DNA of 64,000 nucleotides from Sphingobacteriales bacterium 16-39-50 (GCA_002257025.1 NCHA01000012.1:1-64000), one strand, 5' to 3'; counted from the stretch's first letter, positions 7,988 to 17,053 are shown. The notes: generated by a model from the sequence alone, not told the origin. Made by a program: numbers and translations.

Positions 7988-8518
7988 ATGAAAATCAAGT
8001 ACAGCGTTTTAACTATACTTTGTTTACTGTTCCTAAATTCCAGTGTCAAGGCGCAGTCAAGTGCGAACATCAGCTTACAATCCGCAACAGATGATCGTCA
8101 GTTTTTGCTAAGCAAAGAAAAAGGCAAATTTGTCGCCCTCCATTTCCTGCTTAAAACTGAATGCCCATATTGTATCCGCCATACTCAGGAATATTTCAGC
8201 AAAGCAAAAACTCTGAAAAATGTAGTACAGATATTTATCAAGCCTGATACCGAACTTGAAATCAGATCATGGTCAGGAAAATTAGCCGCTGAGGATCTGA
8301 AAAATTTTCCGATCTATCGGGATCCTGATGCGAAACTAGCAAAACAGCTTGGTATTCCAGATGGTTATAAATTTCACAACCAGATTGTACATTATCCTGC
8401 AACTGTCCTGTTCGGACCGGATGGAAAGGAATTATATCGCTATGTGGGAAAGAATAATTCAGATCGATTATCTTTTGATCAGCTTGTTTTAAAAGTAAAT
8501 GAGTTAAGTAAAAAATAA
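7988..8518 (+). CDS. Exported thioredoxin-fold protein with CPYC motif
   Basis: This 176-residue protein has a Sec signal ending VKAQ near residue 23. The mature domain has a thioredoxin/peroxiredoxin-like fold with a redox pair in TECPYCIRH near residues 58-63 and a cis-proline segment HYPATVLFGPDGKELYRYVG. The CPYC spacing resembles glutaredoxin or DsbA-like reductants more than a one-Cys peroxiredoxin. It is expected in the periplasm as a thiol-disulfide oxidoreductase. Substrate unknown. It starts 38 bp after repeat copy 2. Confidence 0.75.
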   Translation: MKIKYSVLTILCLLFLNSSVKAQSSANISLQSATDDRQFLLSKEKGKFVALHFLLKTECPYCIRHTQEYFSKAKTLKNVVQIFIKPDTELEIRSWSGKLAAEDLKNFPIYRDPDAKLAKQLGIPDGYKFHNQIVHYPATVLFGPDGKELYRYVGKNNSDRLSFDQLVLKVNELSKK

Positions 8519-8558
8519 GTCGATATTTGCTGCGAAGTTTCATTAATCCATCTAAAAC

Positions 8559-9398
8559 TTGTTTAATTCGTGCAGCAAATGCAGGAATATACATTTAATA
8601 ATCTCAGAAATAGCTACTCCAGACCCCTTTTTTACCTTATTTAAGGAACCGCCAACCGCCGGGTCTTTGCCTGAGCAATTCACTTTTCTTGAAAATAACA
8701 AACCTCATCCTTTATGCCAGTTTGCAGCAGAGCAATTACAGGGCTATCTTCTTGATCAGGATGACTGGATCCATAACTTTGGCTTAAAGCCTGATCAGGA
8801 AGGAAGCATAATTGGGAAGATGTTCGGTGTTTTAGTTGTTCAGACTTCAGAAAATGAACTGGGATATCTGGCAGCATTTTCGGGTAAACTGGCCGGAGGA
8901 AACCATCATTCCAAATTTGTACCGCCGGTTTTTGACAGTCTTCACCAAAACAGCTTCCTGAATAATGGAATGACAGAACTCACCCGAATGAATGAAGAGA
9001 TCAAAAAAGCAGAAGCATCAAAGGAAGAGAATCAAAAAGAAAGGATCAGCACTCTGAAAATAGCCCGAAGAATCCATTCAAAAGCCCTGCAAAATGAACT
9101 TTTCAATCACTATAATTTCCTAAATCAAAAAGGAGAAGAAAAGAGTCTGAATCAAATTTTCAAGGCTGCATCCTATAAAAATCCACCCGCAGGGGCGGGC
9201 GAATGTGCAGGGCCAAAACTTTTACAGTATGCTTTTCAAAATCAAATGAAACCATTGGCCATTGCCGAATTCTGGTGGGGGCAATCGCCAAAGTCAGCTC
9301 AATGGAAACACAATAATTACTATCCCTGCTGTAAAGAAAAATGTGAGCCCATTCTGGCACATATGCTGGATGGATTAGACTATGAAATTCAAATTTGA
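8559..9398 (+). CDS. N-terminal region of a group 1 RluA-type pseudouridine synthase, catalytic domain missing
   Basis: The protein (up to 279 residues) matches the N-terminal half of the large RluA-related pseudouridine synthases: PHPLC, a YLAAFSGKLAGGNHHSKFVP segment, a charged coiled coil (about residues 143-172), then PPAGAGECAGPKLLQYAF and the cysteine-rich NNYYPCCKEKCEPILAHML. In relatives the catalytic RluA domain follows; here translation stops at once and a Crp/Fnr gene begins 19 bp later. The only start in frame near the 5' end is TTG (8559), which lies in the loop of an inverted repeat (ATTTGCTGC 8525-8533, GCAGCAAAT 8572-8580), so the start is uncertain. It may be a standalone RNA-binding module or a decayed gene. 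Confidence 0.7.
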   Translation: MFNSCSKCRNIHLIISEIATPDPFFTLFKEPPTAGSLPEQFTFLENNKPHPLCQFAAEQLQGYLLDQDDWIHNFGLKPDQEGSIIGKMFGVLVVQTSENELGYLAAFSGKLAGGNHHSKFVPPVFDSLHQNSFLNNGMTELTRMNEEIKKAEASKEENQKERISTLKIARRIHSKALQNELFNHYNFLNQKGEEKSLNQIFKAASYKNPPAGAGECAGPKLLQYAFQNQMKPLAIAEFWWGQSPKSAQWKHNNYYPCCKEKCEPILAHMLDGLDYEIQI

Positions 9399-9417
9399 TT
9401 TGCTAATTTGATATGAA

Positions 9418-10005
9418 ATGGAGGATCTGCTCAGGCAAAATATTCAACGAACTATCGGGCATTCGATAAGCGATCCGGAATTTGAACAATTCTCCAAATT
9501 CCTGTTTCCAAAATCATTTGATAAGAAAGCCATTCTCTCTGATGAAGGAGAGCATTGTAAATATGTTTATTTTATTCTTAAAGGATCAGCTTACTCCTAT
9601 TTTGTCAATGAACATGGCGACAAACATGCCATACAGTTCGCGCTTGAAGGATACTGGATCACGGATCATTACAGTTTTTTCTCTGGTAAACCCGGTATTT
9701 ATACCATAGAAACTCTTGAGCCCAGTCAGATCCTGGTTTTGAATCAGGACAATTACGAGAAGATCTGCAGGAGCAATCACATGTTCGAACATTTTTTCAG
9801 GATTCTCATCCAAAATGCATTCATTGGCCTTCAATATCGTCTTGCAAAAACTAATAGCGAAGATGCCGAACACCGCTATAATGAGTTTTCAAACTTACAC
9901 CCCGCATTTGTGCAACGCATCCCGCAATACCTCATCGCCTCCTATCTGGGTATTAAACCTCAGTCGCTCAGCCGAATACGCAAAGAAAATTTCGGTAAAA
10001 AATAA
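9418..10005 (+). CDS. Crp/Fnr-family transcriptional regulator
   Basis: This 195-residue cytoplasmic protein has an N-terminal cyclic-nucleotide-binding-like beta roll (residues about 25-120, with GEHCKYVYFILKGSAYSYFV) and a C-terminal helix-turn-helix (RIPQYLIASYLGIKPQSLSR, residues about 163-183). The family arginine/glutamate cAMP pocket is not obvious, as is usual in Bacteroidota members, so the signal is unknown. It is immediately followed by the YceI-pirin-pirin-OsmC genes in the same direction and probably controls them. Confidence 0.9.
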   Translation: MEDLLRQNIQRTIGHSISDPEFEQFSKFLFPKSFDKKAILSDEGEHCKYVYFILKGSAYSYFVNEHGDKHAIQFALEGYWITDHYSFFSGKPGIYTIETLEPSQILVLNQDNYEKICRSNHMFEHFFRILIQNAFIGLQYRLAKTNSEDAEHRYNEFSNLHPAFVQRIPQYLIASYLGIKPQSLSRIRKENFGKK

Positions 10006-10116
10006 TAGGGAGAGAATTTTCATTTATTAACCTATGTGAACGAATGTCCTTTGGATTAGCCGGAACTTTGTTTCGTCAAACAAGACATAAACTTAAAATC
10101 ACATAAGAAATAAAAA

Positions 10117-10653
10117 ATGGGAAATCTAACAAACTGGGTATTAGACCCTACACACAGTGAGATCGTATTCAAGGTAAAACACTTGATGATTACTAATGTT
10201 AAAGGTGAGTTCAGAAACTTCAGCGCAAGCATCACTTCAGAAGGAACCGATTTCAGCAAAGCTAAAGTTCAGGTGAACATTGATGCAGCTTCAATCTTTA
10301 CTAACAATACCGACCGTGATGGCCACCTTCAAAGTGCTGATTTCTTTGATGTAGAAAATCACAAGGAACTGACTTTTGAAGGTACTTCATTCAATAAACT
10401 GGATGATGAGAACTATCAGTTGAAAGGCATCCTAACTATGAAAGGTGTTTCGAAGGAAACAACATTTGATGTTGAATTTGGTGGATTAGTGACAGACCCT
10501 TATGGAAATGAAAAAGCAGGTTTCTCACTGAGCGGAAAGATTAACCGTAAAGATTGGGGACTAAACTGGAATGCGGCTCTGGAAGCCGGTGGTGTAATGG
10601 TCAGCGAAGAAGTAAGGATCAACGCTGAAGTGCAATTTGTAAAACAAGCTTAA
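10117..10653 (+). CDS. YceI-family lipid-binding-like protein
   Basis: This 178-residue protein matches the YceI lipocalin-like family along its length: WVLDPTHSEIVFKVKHLMI at the N-terminus, DGHLQSADFFDVENHKELTF in the middle, and FSLSGKINRKDWGLNWN near the end. The fold binds long isoprenoid or fatty ligands in relatives. No signal peptide is visible, so this form is cytoplasmic, as is common for the variant next to pirin genes. It is the first gene after the Crp/Fnr regulator. Confidence 0.9.
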   Translation: MGNLTNWVLDPTHSEIVFKVKHLMITNVKGEFRNFSASITSEGTDFSKAKVQVNIDAASIFTNNTDRDGHLQSADFFDVENHKELTFEGTSFNKLDDENYQLKGILTMKGVSKETTFDVEFGGLVTDPYGNEKAGFSLSGKINRKDWGLNWNAALEAGGVMVSEEVRINAEVQFVKQA

Positions 10654-10736
10654 GGCTCATTTATTTCAAGTTGGGACTTTAAGAGACCATTTGAATCACT
10701 TTCAATACTCAATACTAACTACTAAATACTCATAAA

Positions 10737-11447
10737 ATGAAAACAATACTTCACAAAGCAGACACCCGCGGTGATGCAAATCATGGCTGGTTGCACAGTA
10801 AACATACTTTCAGTTTTGCCAATTATTTTGATCCGGCAAGGATGAATTTTGGGGTACTAAGGGTATTAAATGATGATACCGTTGATGCCGGAATGGGTTT
10901 CGGCACTCACAGGCATGATAATATGGAAATTATCTCCATCCCACTTGAAGGTGATCTGGAGCACAAGGACAGTATGGGTAATAAAACCGTGATCAAAAAT
11001 GGTGATGTGCAGATAATATGTGCAGGTACCGGAATATCACATAGTGAATACAATGCAAACACTGATAAACCAGTGAAATTTTTACAGATCTGGGTTGTTC
11101 CAAACAAGAGAAATGTAACACCACGATACGATCAAATCAGCCTGAATATGGAAGATCGGCATAATAAATTGCAACAGATCCTTTCCCCAAATCCCGAGGA
11201 TGCAGGTGTTTGGATCCATCAGAATGCCTGGTTTCATCTCGGAAAATTCGACAAAGGTTTTCAAACTGAATATAGAGTCAAAGAAAAAGGCAATGGTGTT
11301 TATGCATTTATTCTGAGCGGAGAGCTTAGTATCAATGATCAAAAATTGAATACAAGGGATGGCTTTGGTATCACGGAAATTGATAACTTTAAGATAATAG
11401 CCGATACTGATTCCGAAATTCTTCTGATGGAAGTTCCAATGACCTGA
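10737..11447 (+). CDS. Pirin family protein (YhhW-like)
   Basis: This 236-residue bicupin has the pirin N-terminal signature: HSKHTFSFANYFDPARMNFG, FGTHRHDNMEIISIPLEG (metal-binding His-x-His plus Glu), and the later GTGISHSEYN. Relatives are iron-dependent quercetin 2,3-dioxygenases or redox-sensing proteins. It follows yceI and precedes a second pirin of a different subtype, and the set is probably one transcription unit under the Crp/Fnr gene. Assignment to the family is secure; the physiological substrate is not known. Confidence 0.9.
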   Translation: MKTILHKADTRGDANHGWLHSKHTFSFANYFDPARMNFGVLRVLNDDTVDAGMGFGTHRHDNMEIISIPLEGDLEHKDSMGNKTVIKNGDVQIICAGTGISHSEYNANTDKPVKFLQIWVVPNKRNVTPRYDQISLNMEDRHNKLQQILSPNPEDAGVWIHQNAWFHLGKFDKGFQTEYRVKEKGNGVYAFILSGELSINDQKLNTRDGFGITEIDNFKIIADTDSEILLMEVPMT

Positions 11448-11487
11448 TCGTACTTCCTGAAAATTAAGATTATATAAATCTTTCACA

Positions 11488-12372
11488 ATGTCAAATATTG
11501 AACTGATCATAGAAGAACGCGCAGCCAGTCTAGGAAAATTCTTGGTTGGGCGTTTACTTCCATTCCGTCAAAAAAGAATGGTAGGGCCATTTATTTTTAT
11601 CGACCATATGGGTCCGGTAAGAATGTCTGAACGTGAAAACTTCGATGTGCTTCCACACCCGCACATCGGGCTTTCTACCCTCACCTTCCTTTTCGAGGGC
11701 AGTATTATGCACCGCGACAGTCTTGGAAATGAATTGGAGATCAGACCCGGTGCAGTCAACTGGATGACCGCAGGTAAAGGAATTGTACACTCTGAGAGAA
11801 CACCTGAATATTTAAGATACTCTGAAAAAGAGATGCATGGCCTGCAGATCTGGGTAGCATTACCTAAAGAACTCGAACAGATGGAACCTGAATTTTTCCA
11901 TCTGGATAGTTCCCAAATCCCTTCATGGACAGATGCTTATACACAGTTTAAACTCATCGCCGGGGAAGCATTTGGCCGAAAATCGCCTGTACCTGTATTC
12001 AGTAAACTTTATATGCTTGAAATTAAAAGTGAGATTCGACAGCATATTAAAATCGGGCATGAACTATACGGGGAATCCGGATTATACATACTCGAAGGAA
12101 GTATCGAAAGTGAGGGGAATACCTATCTTCCAAAACAAATCCTGATTGCGAAGGATAGCACTTTGTGCGAATTTGTTATGGCAGCCAATACAAGTATTTA
12201 TATATTCGGTGGAGAACCGTTCCCGGAAGAACGATTCATAGACTGGAACTTTGTTGGAAGCAGTAAGGAAATTATTTCAGATGCAAGAGAAAAATGGATT
12301 GCACAGGATTTCCCTAAAATTAAAGGAGATGAAAATGAGTTTGTTCCCTACCCTTCTTCATTAAGAAAGTAA
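11488..12372 (+). CDS. Pirin family protein, longer subtype
   Basis: This 294-residue protein is a pirin with both cupin domains. The N-terminal metal site is PHPHIGLSTLTFLFEG with a later GKGIVHSERTP, and the pirin C-terminal domain includes ILEGSIESEG and FGGEPFPEERFIDWNFVGSS. It differs from the preceding protein, which is of the shorter YhhW type, so the two are not recent duplicates. An OsmC gene follows after 5 bp. Confidence 0.92.
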   Translation: MSNIELIIEERAASLGKFLVGRLLPFRQKRMVGPFIFIDHMGPVRMSERENFDVLPHPHIGLSTLTFLFEGSIMHRDSLGNELEIRPGAVNWMTAGKGIVHSERTPEYLRYSEKEMHGLQIWVALPKELEQMEPEFFHLDSSQIPSWTDAYTQFKLIAGEAFGRKSPVPVFSKLYMLEIKSEIRQHIKIGHELYGESGLYILEGSIESEGNTYLPKQILIAKDSTLCEFVMAANTSIYIFGGEPFPEERFIDWNFVGSSKEIISDAREKWIAQDFPKIKGDENEFVPYPSSLRK

Positions 12373-12377
12373 TTGCC

Positions 12378-12779
12378 ATGATTAAGATAAAAGCAGGTAT
12401 CGCAAAAGAACCTTATAGAATTGAAATTAAATCATCCTCAGGAAATACCCTCATTGCTGATGAGCCTCTTAATGCCGGAGGCAAAGATTTGGGCTTTTCT
12501 CCAAAAGAACTGCTGGCTTCTGCCCTGGCCGCCTGTACAGCAGCTACCCTTCGCATGTATGCCGATCATAAAAATTGGGATCTTCAGGAAGTAAAACTGG
12601 AAATTGAACTGGAACAGAATGATACTAGGACCAAAACAAGTATCAATCGTAAACTCGAATTTATCGGCAACCTAACAGAGGAACAAAGAACAAGGCTGCT
12701 TGCGGTTGCAAATGCCTGTCCTGTTCATAAAATACTGACTAACCCGGTTGAAATTAGCACTGCAGAGTTAAAATCCTGA
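12378..12779 (+). CDS. OsmC-family peroxide reductase-like protein
   Basis: This 133-residue protein has the OsmC/Ohr two-cysteine layout: LLASALAACTAATLRMYA with the first Cys near residue 52, and ANACPVHKIL with the second near residue 114. These form the peroxidatic/resolving pair of thiol-dependent organic hydroperoxide reductases. It begins 5 bp after the second pirin gene, so it is co-translated with it and is probably part of the Crp/Fnr-controlled oxidative-stress group. Confidence 0.92.
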   Translation: MIKIKAGIAKEPYRIEIKSSSGNTLIADEPLNAGGKDLGFSPKELLASALAACTAATLRMYADHKNWDLQEVKLEIELEQNDTRTKTSINRKLEFIGNLTEEQRTRLLAVANACPVHKILTNPVEISTAELKS

Positions 12780-12936
12780 ATAAATTAAGCAATTTATCTT
12801 CGTTTTTGCCCGATTAAAAGATTTTTATCATTTTATTGTAAAAATCTATATATTTGTCATTGTAATATTTTCGTTATGATTAAACCTTTTAAGTTTGACA
12901 ATAACGGCCATAGAATAAATTAGCACTTTATCCTTT

Positions 12937-14115
12937 GTGGAGTCAGACCAGAAAAGCAAATTTTACAATATTGTACTAAGTAGGAGGTTTGTATTCTCTC
13001 TGTTCATACTTATTGCACTCATTACAGGAGTGAAACAATACACCAGGGGATCCTACAATAATTACAAGATTTTCAAACACACATTTCTTCACAGTCTGAG
13101 TGAAAAACAGTTGTTTGCAGAATATCCTCATGAATACGGAGATTCCAATCATTACGGACCTGTATTCGCTCTGATTATTGCTCCATTTGCATTATTACCA
13201 GATGCATTAGGTACCTCATTTTGGAACATTGCCAATGCGCTGGTCTTATGCATGGGCTTTTACAGTCTTCCGCTTCCTCTAAGAACCAGATCAATTATTG
13301 CATTATTATGCGCTCATGAAGCTTTGGTAGCAATGCTCAGCTTCCAGTTTAATGTTGGTCTTACAGGCCTGATTATGTTTAGTTTCTCATATCTGCATAG
13401 TGGAAAGGAAGTAAAATCAGCTTTTGCAATTGCTTTGGGAACTTTGATCAAATTATATGGCATTGTCGGATTAGCATTCTTCTTTTTCAGTAGGAATAAA
13501 CTAAAATTAATCGTTTCGAGCCTGATTGCGCTGGCAGTATTAGTCATACTTCCCGCTATTATATCTTCTCCAGAATTTATTGTCAGGTCTTATACAGACT
13601 GGTTCATATCACTCAAGGAAAAAAATATGCAAAATGTCTCGCTGACCTCTATGCAGGATATTTCATTAATGGGGATGGTTCGAAGGCTAATGCAGGATGC
13701 CAGTATCCCAAATCTGCCCTTTCTGATAGGCGGATTATTCCTGTTCTTCTTACCCTATGCCCGAATAAACCAATATCAGTATACAGCTTACAGGCTGATG
13801 CTTTTAGCTTCGGTATTAATCTTTACTGTTATATTCAGTTCAGGCTCAGAATCGCCCACCTATATTATTGCATTTGCTGGAGTAAGCATCTGGTTTATGG
13901 TACAAGCATCTCCAAAAAGTAAAGGAATCCTGTTTCTATTTGTATTTGCATTTGTACTGACAAGTATGTCACCATCAGATTTATTCCCAAAAATCATAAG
14001 GGATACCTACATCAAACCATATTCACTAAAAGCACTTCCCTGTGTATTGGTCTGGTTCGTAATTATTTACCAAATGCTAACTATAGATTTTAAAAAAATT
14101 AATACCCATGCATGA
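12937..14115 (+). CDS. GT87-like polytopic membrane glycosyltransferase (DUF2029)
   Basis: This 392-residue protein starts with GTG and has about ten hydrophobic helices. The first loop after helix 1 carries LFAEYPHEYGDSNHYGPVFALI, which matches the GT87/DUF2029 polyprenyl-phosphate-sugar-dependent transferases, with acidic residues in the first extracytoplasmic loop. It overlaps the following GT2 gene by 8 bp. In this setting it likely transfers a sugar from a lipid-phosphate donor made by that GT2. The acceptor is unknown. Confidence 0.78.
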   Translation: MESDQKSKFYNIVLSRRFVFSLFILIALITGVKQYTRGSYNNYKIFKHTFLHSLSEKQLFAEYPHEYGDSNHYGPVFALIIAPFALLPDALGTSFWNIANALVLCMGFYSLPLPLRTRSIIALLCAHEALVAMLSFQFNVGLTGLIMFSFSYLHSGKEVKSAFAIALGTLIKLYGIVGLAFFFFSRNKLKLIVSSLIALAVLVILPAIISSPEFIVRSYTDWFISLKEKNMQNVSLTSMQDISLMGMVRRLMQDASIPNLPFLIGGLFLFFLPYARINQYQYTAYRLMLLASVLIFTVIFSSGSESPTYIIAFAGVSIWFMVQASPKSKGILFLFVFAFVLTSMSPSDLFPKIIRDTYIKPYSLKALPCVLVWFVIIYQMLTIDFKKINTHA

Positions 14116-15049
14116 TAAATTAATCTCTGTCGTAATTCCAGCATTTAATGAATCCGAGAACATTCCAAAGATTACTGCTGCCATCGAAAATCTGTTCGAA
14201 CCACTTCCATACAGATATGAAATTATTATGGTTGCCGATGGCTGCACCGATGATACAATGGAAAAAATTCAAGAACTTCTTACAACGAATAAACATCTTT
14301 TCTACATCGAATTTTCCAGAAATTTTGGTCACCAGAATGCATTAAAAGCAGGGTTGGATCATTCAAATGGTGATTGTGTGATCAGTCTTGATTGTGATTT
14401 GCAGCATCCGCCTGAGATAATTCCTGAAATGCTGGCTAAATGGGAAGAAGGTTATGAAGTGGTGTATACGATACGAAAAGAGGATAAAAAGCTTCCTGTA
14501 ACTAAGCGCTTTACCTCAAAACTATTTTATAATACCATCAACGGTCTTTCTGATGTAGAAATTGAATCAGGATCTGCTGATTTCAGGTTACTCGATAGAA
14601 AGGTAGTCCGGGTGATGAGAAACTTTCATGAGAATGAACCCTTTCTAAGGGGTTTGATCAAATGGATCGGGTTCAGACAATTTTCAATGGAGTATTACCC
14701 GAATCAGAGAACTCTGGGCAAAAGCAAGTACAATTTTAAAAGAATGATTAGTTTCGCACTACAGGGAGTTACCTCATTTTCTGTCAGGCCCTTATATGCT
14801 GCAATTTATCTTGGTTTTACATTCACTATGTGTTCAATCCTGTATTTACCCTATATTTTACATGCAATCTATACCGGCAAAGAAGTTTCAGGCTGGGCAT
14901 CAATCTTAATGACCATTGTATTTTTTGGGGGCTTAAAACTCACGATACTCGGAATCATAGGAATTTATGTTGGGAAGATGTTTATGCAGGTTAAAGAACG
15001 TCCTAATTATATTATACGATCCACAAATCTCAACCCACAAACAAATTGA
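14108..15049 (+). CDS. Membrane-anchored GT2 glycosyltransferase (DPM1/GtrB-like)
   Basis: This 313-residue protein has a GT-A domain (SVVIPAFNESENIP, ADGCTDDT, and the DxD-type SLDCDLQHPPE) followed by two C-terminal hydrophobic helices (about residues 230-255 and 265-290). The layout matches polyprenyl-phosphate hexose synthases such as GtrB/DPM1-like enzymes. It overlaps the GT87 gene upstream by 8 bp and the deacetylase downstream by 4 bp, which indicates tight coupling. It probably supplies the lipid-linked sugar used by the GT87 protein. Confidence 0.88.
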   Translation: MHDKLISVVIPAFNESENIPKITAAIENLFEPLPYRYEIIMVADGCTDDTMEKIQELLTTNKHLFYIEFSRNFGHQNALKAGLDHSNGDCVISLDCDLQHPPEIIPEMLAKWEEGYEVVYTIRKEDKKLPVTKRFTSKLFYNTINGLSDVEIESGSADFRLLDRKVVRVMRNFHENEPFLRGLIKWIGFRQFSMEYYPNQRTLGKSKYNFKRMISFALQGVTSFSVRPLYAAIYLGFTFTMCSILYLPYILHAIYTGKEVSGWASILMTIVFFGGLKLTILGIIGIYVGKMFMQVKERPNYIIRSTNLNPQTN

Positions 15050-15825
15050 TTTTACTCAGTTTTGATATTGAGGAGTTCGATATGCCGTTTGAATATGGAA
15101 AGGATATATCTTTTGAAGATCAGATAGCCATTTCTATTGCAGGCACGAACCTTATTCTGGATATTCTGGATACTCATGAGGTAAAAGCTACCTTTTTCAG
15201 CACAGTGGTTTTCGCACAAAATGCACCGGAGGTAATCCAACGGATTATTAATAGCGGACATGAGCTGGCCTCCCACGGTTATTATCATTCCAGTTTTGAA
15301 ACCGCACACCTGGCTTCATCTAAGCTAGCTCTTCAGGAACTTTCGGGACAGGAAATAAGAGGTTACCGTATGGCAAGGATGAAACCTGTCGATGAAAATG
15401 AAATTACCAAAGCTGGATACTCCTACAACAGCTCCATTAACCCAACCTGGTTACCGGGGAGATATAATAATTTATCAAAACCAAGAAAATTCTATAAAGA
15501 AGCCGGAACATGGCAGATACCAGCCTCTGTCAGTCCGGTTTTACGATTCCCTCTTTTCTGGTTATCCTTTCATAATCTTCCAATAAGTATTTATCATTGG
15601 CTGGCTGAAAGAACCCATAAAAAGGACGGTTATCTCAACATCTATTTCCATCCCTGGGAGTTTACAGAACTTGGGGATCGGGAAAGATTTGGTTTTCCCG
15701 GATATGTAAGTCGCAATTCAGGCAGGAAAATGATTGAACGGATGGATTTATTCATAGGAGAACTTAAACGAAAGAAATATAGCTTTCATACAATAACTGA
15801 CTTCCTGGGAATTATAAAAGCATAA
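15046..15825 (+). CDS. Polysaccharide deacetylase (NodB-like, CE4)
   Basis: This 259-residue protein has the NodB-homology motifs: catalytic/metal DIEEFD at residues about 6-11, TFFSTVV, the metal-binding histidines in GHELASHGYYHSSFE, RMARM and a final NIYFHPWEF. It resembles the DUF3473-associated deacetylases of exopolysaccharide loci. The start is TTG within a TTGA overlap with the GT2 stop. It has no signal peptide, so it would act on a cytoplasmic or membrane-facing lipid-linked sugar. Confidence 0.85.
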   Translation: MILLSFDIEEFDMPFEYGKDISFEDQIAISIAGTNLILDILDTHEVKATFFSTVVFAQNAPEVIQRIINSGHELASHGYYHSSFETAHLASSKLALQELSGQEIRGYRMARMKPVDENEITKAGYSYNSSINPTWLPGRYNNLSKPRKFYKEAGTWQIPASVSPVLRFPLFWLSFHNLPISIYHWLAERTHKKDGYLNIYFHPWEFTELGDRERFGFPGYVSRNSGRKMIERMDLFIGELKRKKYSFHTITDFLGIIKA

Positions 15826-15954
15826 GCCCTTCAAAGACCAAATCCGGCTTAATAGAAAATAAAAAAATATTTGATCCTATAGATTTCTTAATACTACTGA
15901 CACACTGTTGTCATTCATGCTCCATAGTTTTGATTTAAACTAAAAAACAATACA

Positions 15955-16449
15955 ATGGAAAGCTTAAATACAAAAGAAAAAATCGTAACTGTAATTAACC
16001 CATCTGAATTACTCGATCATTGGCAAGGACACCGCGGACTCACTCGCAGGGTGATTGAAGCCTTCCCTGAAAAAGAGTTTTTCGAATACTCTATTGGTGG
16101 TATGCGGCCCGCAGCACAGCTTATCCAGGAAATAATGGATGTAAGCACGGGTGGAATCCGTGAGATGGCAGGCGGAGAAGCAGGTGAAATTGCAGGCCAT
16201 ACCGTTAAAGCAACAAGTATTGCTGATACTCTGGCTATATGGGATGAAAATACGGCCGAGCTCTTTGAGAATCTTGCAAAAATTCCGGCTGACAAATTCC
16301 ACGACAGAATCCTGTCTTTCGGACAATATGAAGGCACTATTTGGGAAAATATCTTCTACTTTTTAGATAATGAGATCCATCACCGTGCACAGGCTTATGT
16401 TTACCTGCGTTCTCTTGGTATTGAACCCCCGGCTTTTTGGGACAGATAA
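15955..16449 (+). CDS. DinB-family four-helix protein
   Basis: This 164-residue protein has the DinB fold pattern: an N-terminal LLDHWQGHRGLTRRVIEAFP and a C-terminal EIHHRAQAYVYLRSLGIEPP, which supply the three-histidine metal triad typical of the family. Relatives include thiol-dependent transferases (BshC-pathway-linked and mycothiol-like S-transferases) and many of unknown role. A TAGTTTTG box lies at 15925-15932, but no matching -33 element is found. Confidence 0.88.
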   Translation: MESLNTKEKIVTVINPSELLDHWQGHRGLTRRVIEAFPEKEFFEYSIGGMRPAAQLIQEIMDVSTGGIREMAGGEAGEIAGHTVKATSIADTLAIWDENTAELFENLAKIPADKFHDRILSFGQYEGTIWENIFYFLDNEIHHRAQAYVYLRSLGIEPPAFWDR

Positions 16450-16462
16450 ATTATTAGAGCCA

Positions 16463-16492
16463 TTGAAAGTACACGCCAGCGTGTGCTTTCAA
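16463..16492. repeat. 14-bp hairpin after the DinB gene
   Basis: TTGAAAGTACACGC (16463-16476) and GCGTGTGCTTTCAA (16479-16492) pair over 14 bp with one G-T wobble. No T run follows, so it is a terminator only by structure, or else an mRNA 3' end stabiliser. Confidence 0.6.
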
Positions 16493-16540
16493 ATCTCATG
16501 TATATGATGTCTAACTCTGAAAGAATTAACAATTGTTAAA

Positions 16541-16774
16541 ATGAAAAACGTACTGGTATTCAAAACATCGGTTGAAAATTATCAGGATTTAAAGTCGACT
16601 GAGCCCTTGATGAACAGTTTAATGAGTGAAACCGAAAGATGGAGTTTCGATCTTGAAGATTGCGATCATATCCTCCGGGTTGAAGCTGTTTCGATTGAAG
16701 CGGGAATCATAATTAAAAGTTTAGCCAGAGTTGGTTTTAGCTGTGCAGAGCTTGAAGATGCACTATCTGCTTGA
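16541..16774 (+). CDS. Small HMA-like-fold protein without metal cysteines
   Basis: This 77-residue protein reads like the small Bacteroidota family related to heavy-metal-associated domains: MKNVLVFKTSV, a central ERWSFDLEDCDHILRVEA and a last helix HGF-like segment (here RVGFSCAELED). It lacks the CxxC metal site, so metal transfer is not implied. It is separated from DinB by a hairpin. Function unknown. Confidence 0.6.
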   Translation: MKNVLVFKTSVENYQDLKSTEPLMNSLMSETERWSFDLEDCDHILRVEAVSIEAGIIIKSLARVGFSCAELEDALSA

Positions 16775-16886
16775 AGAGTGCCATTGAACATGCTGATAGA
16801 AGCCCAATCCTCTCAAATCTAAACCTGATGGCAGCGTAAAGCCCGCAGCCGAAAACAAAAGTTCTGGTTAACCTCCCCAAATAACG

Positions 16887-16942
16887 GCGAGGACTTGCAG
16901 CGAACAGCAGGACTGCTGGTAACTATGAAATACAGACCTCGC
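16887..16942. ncRNA. Possible structured RNA or repeat
   Basis: GCGAGG (16887-16892) pairs with CCTCGC (16937-16942), and inside it CAGCAG-GA-CTGCTG forms a second stem. The region is GC-rich in an AT-rich spacer, but no promoter was found, so an intergenic repeat is as likely as an RNA. Confidence 0.3.
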
Positions 16943-17030
16943 TTTCCAAATAAAAAAACTTCAGCTTTCATCAATTAATTCCATCTTATCCACACCAAAA
17001 TCAATCATCCTACTTAGAACGGATAGCCAC

Positions 17031-17053
17031 ACATACGACACCCTTCGGGGTCG
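17031..17053. repeat. Palindromic 23-bp repeat, copy 1
   Basis: ACATACGACACCCTTCGGGG plus TCG, identical to the copy at 17081-17103. It folds as CGAC-CCC against GGGGTCG around a TTC loop with one bulged A. REP-like. Confidence 0.75.
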
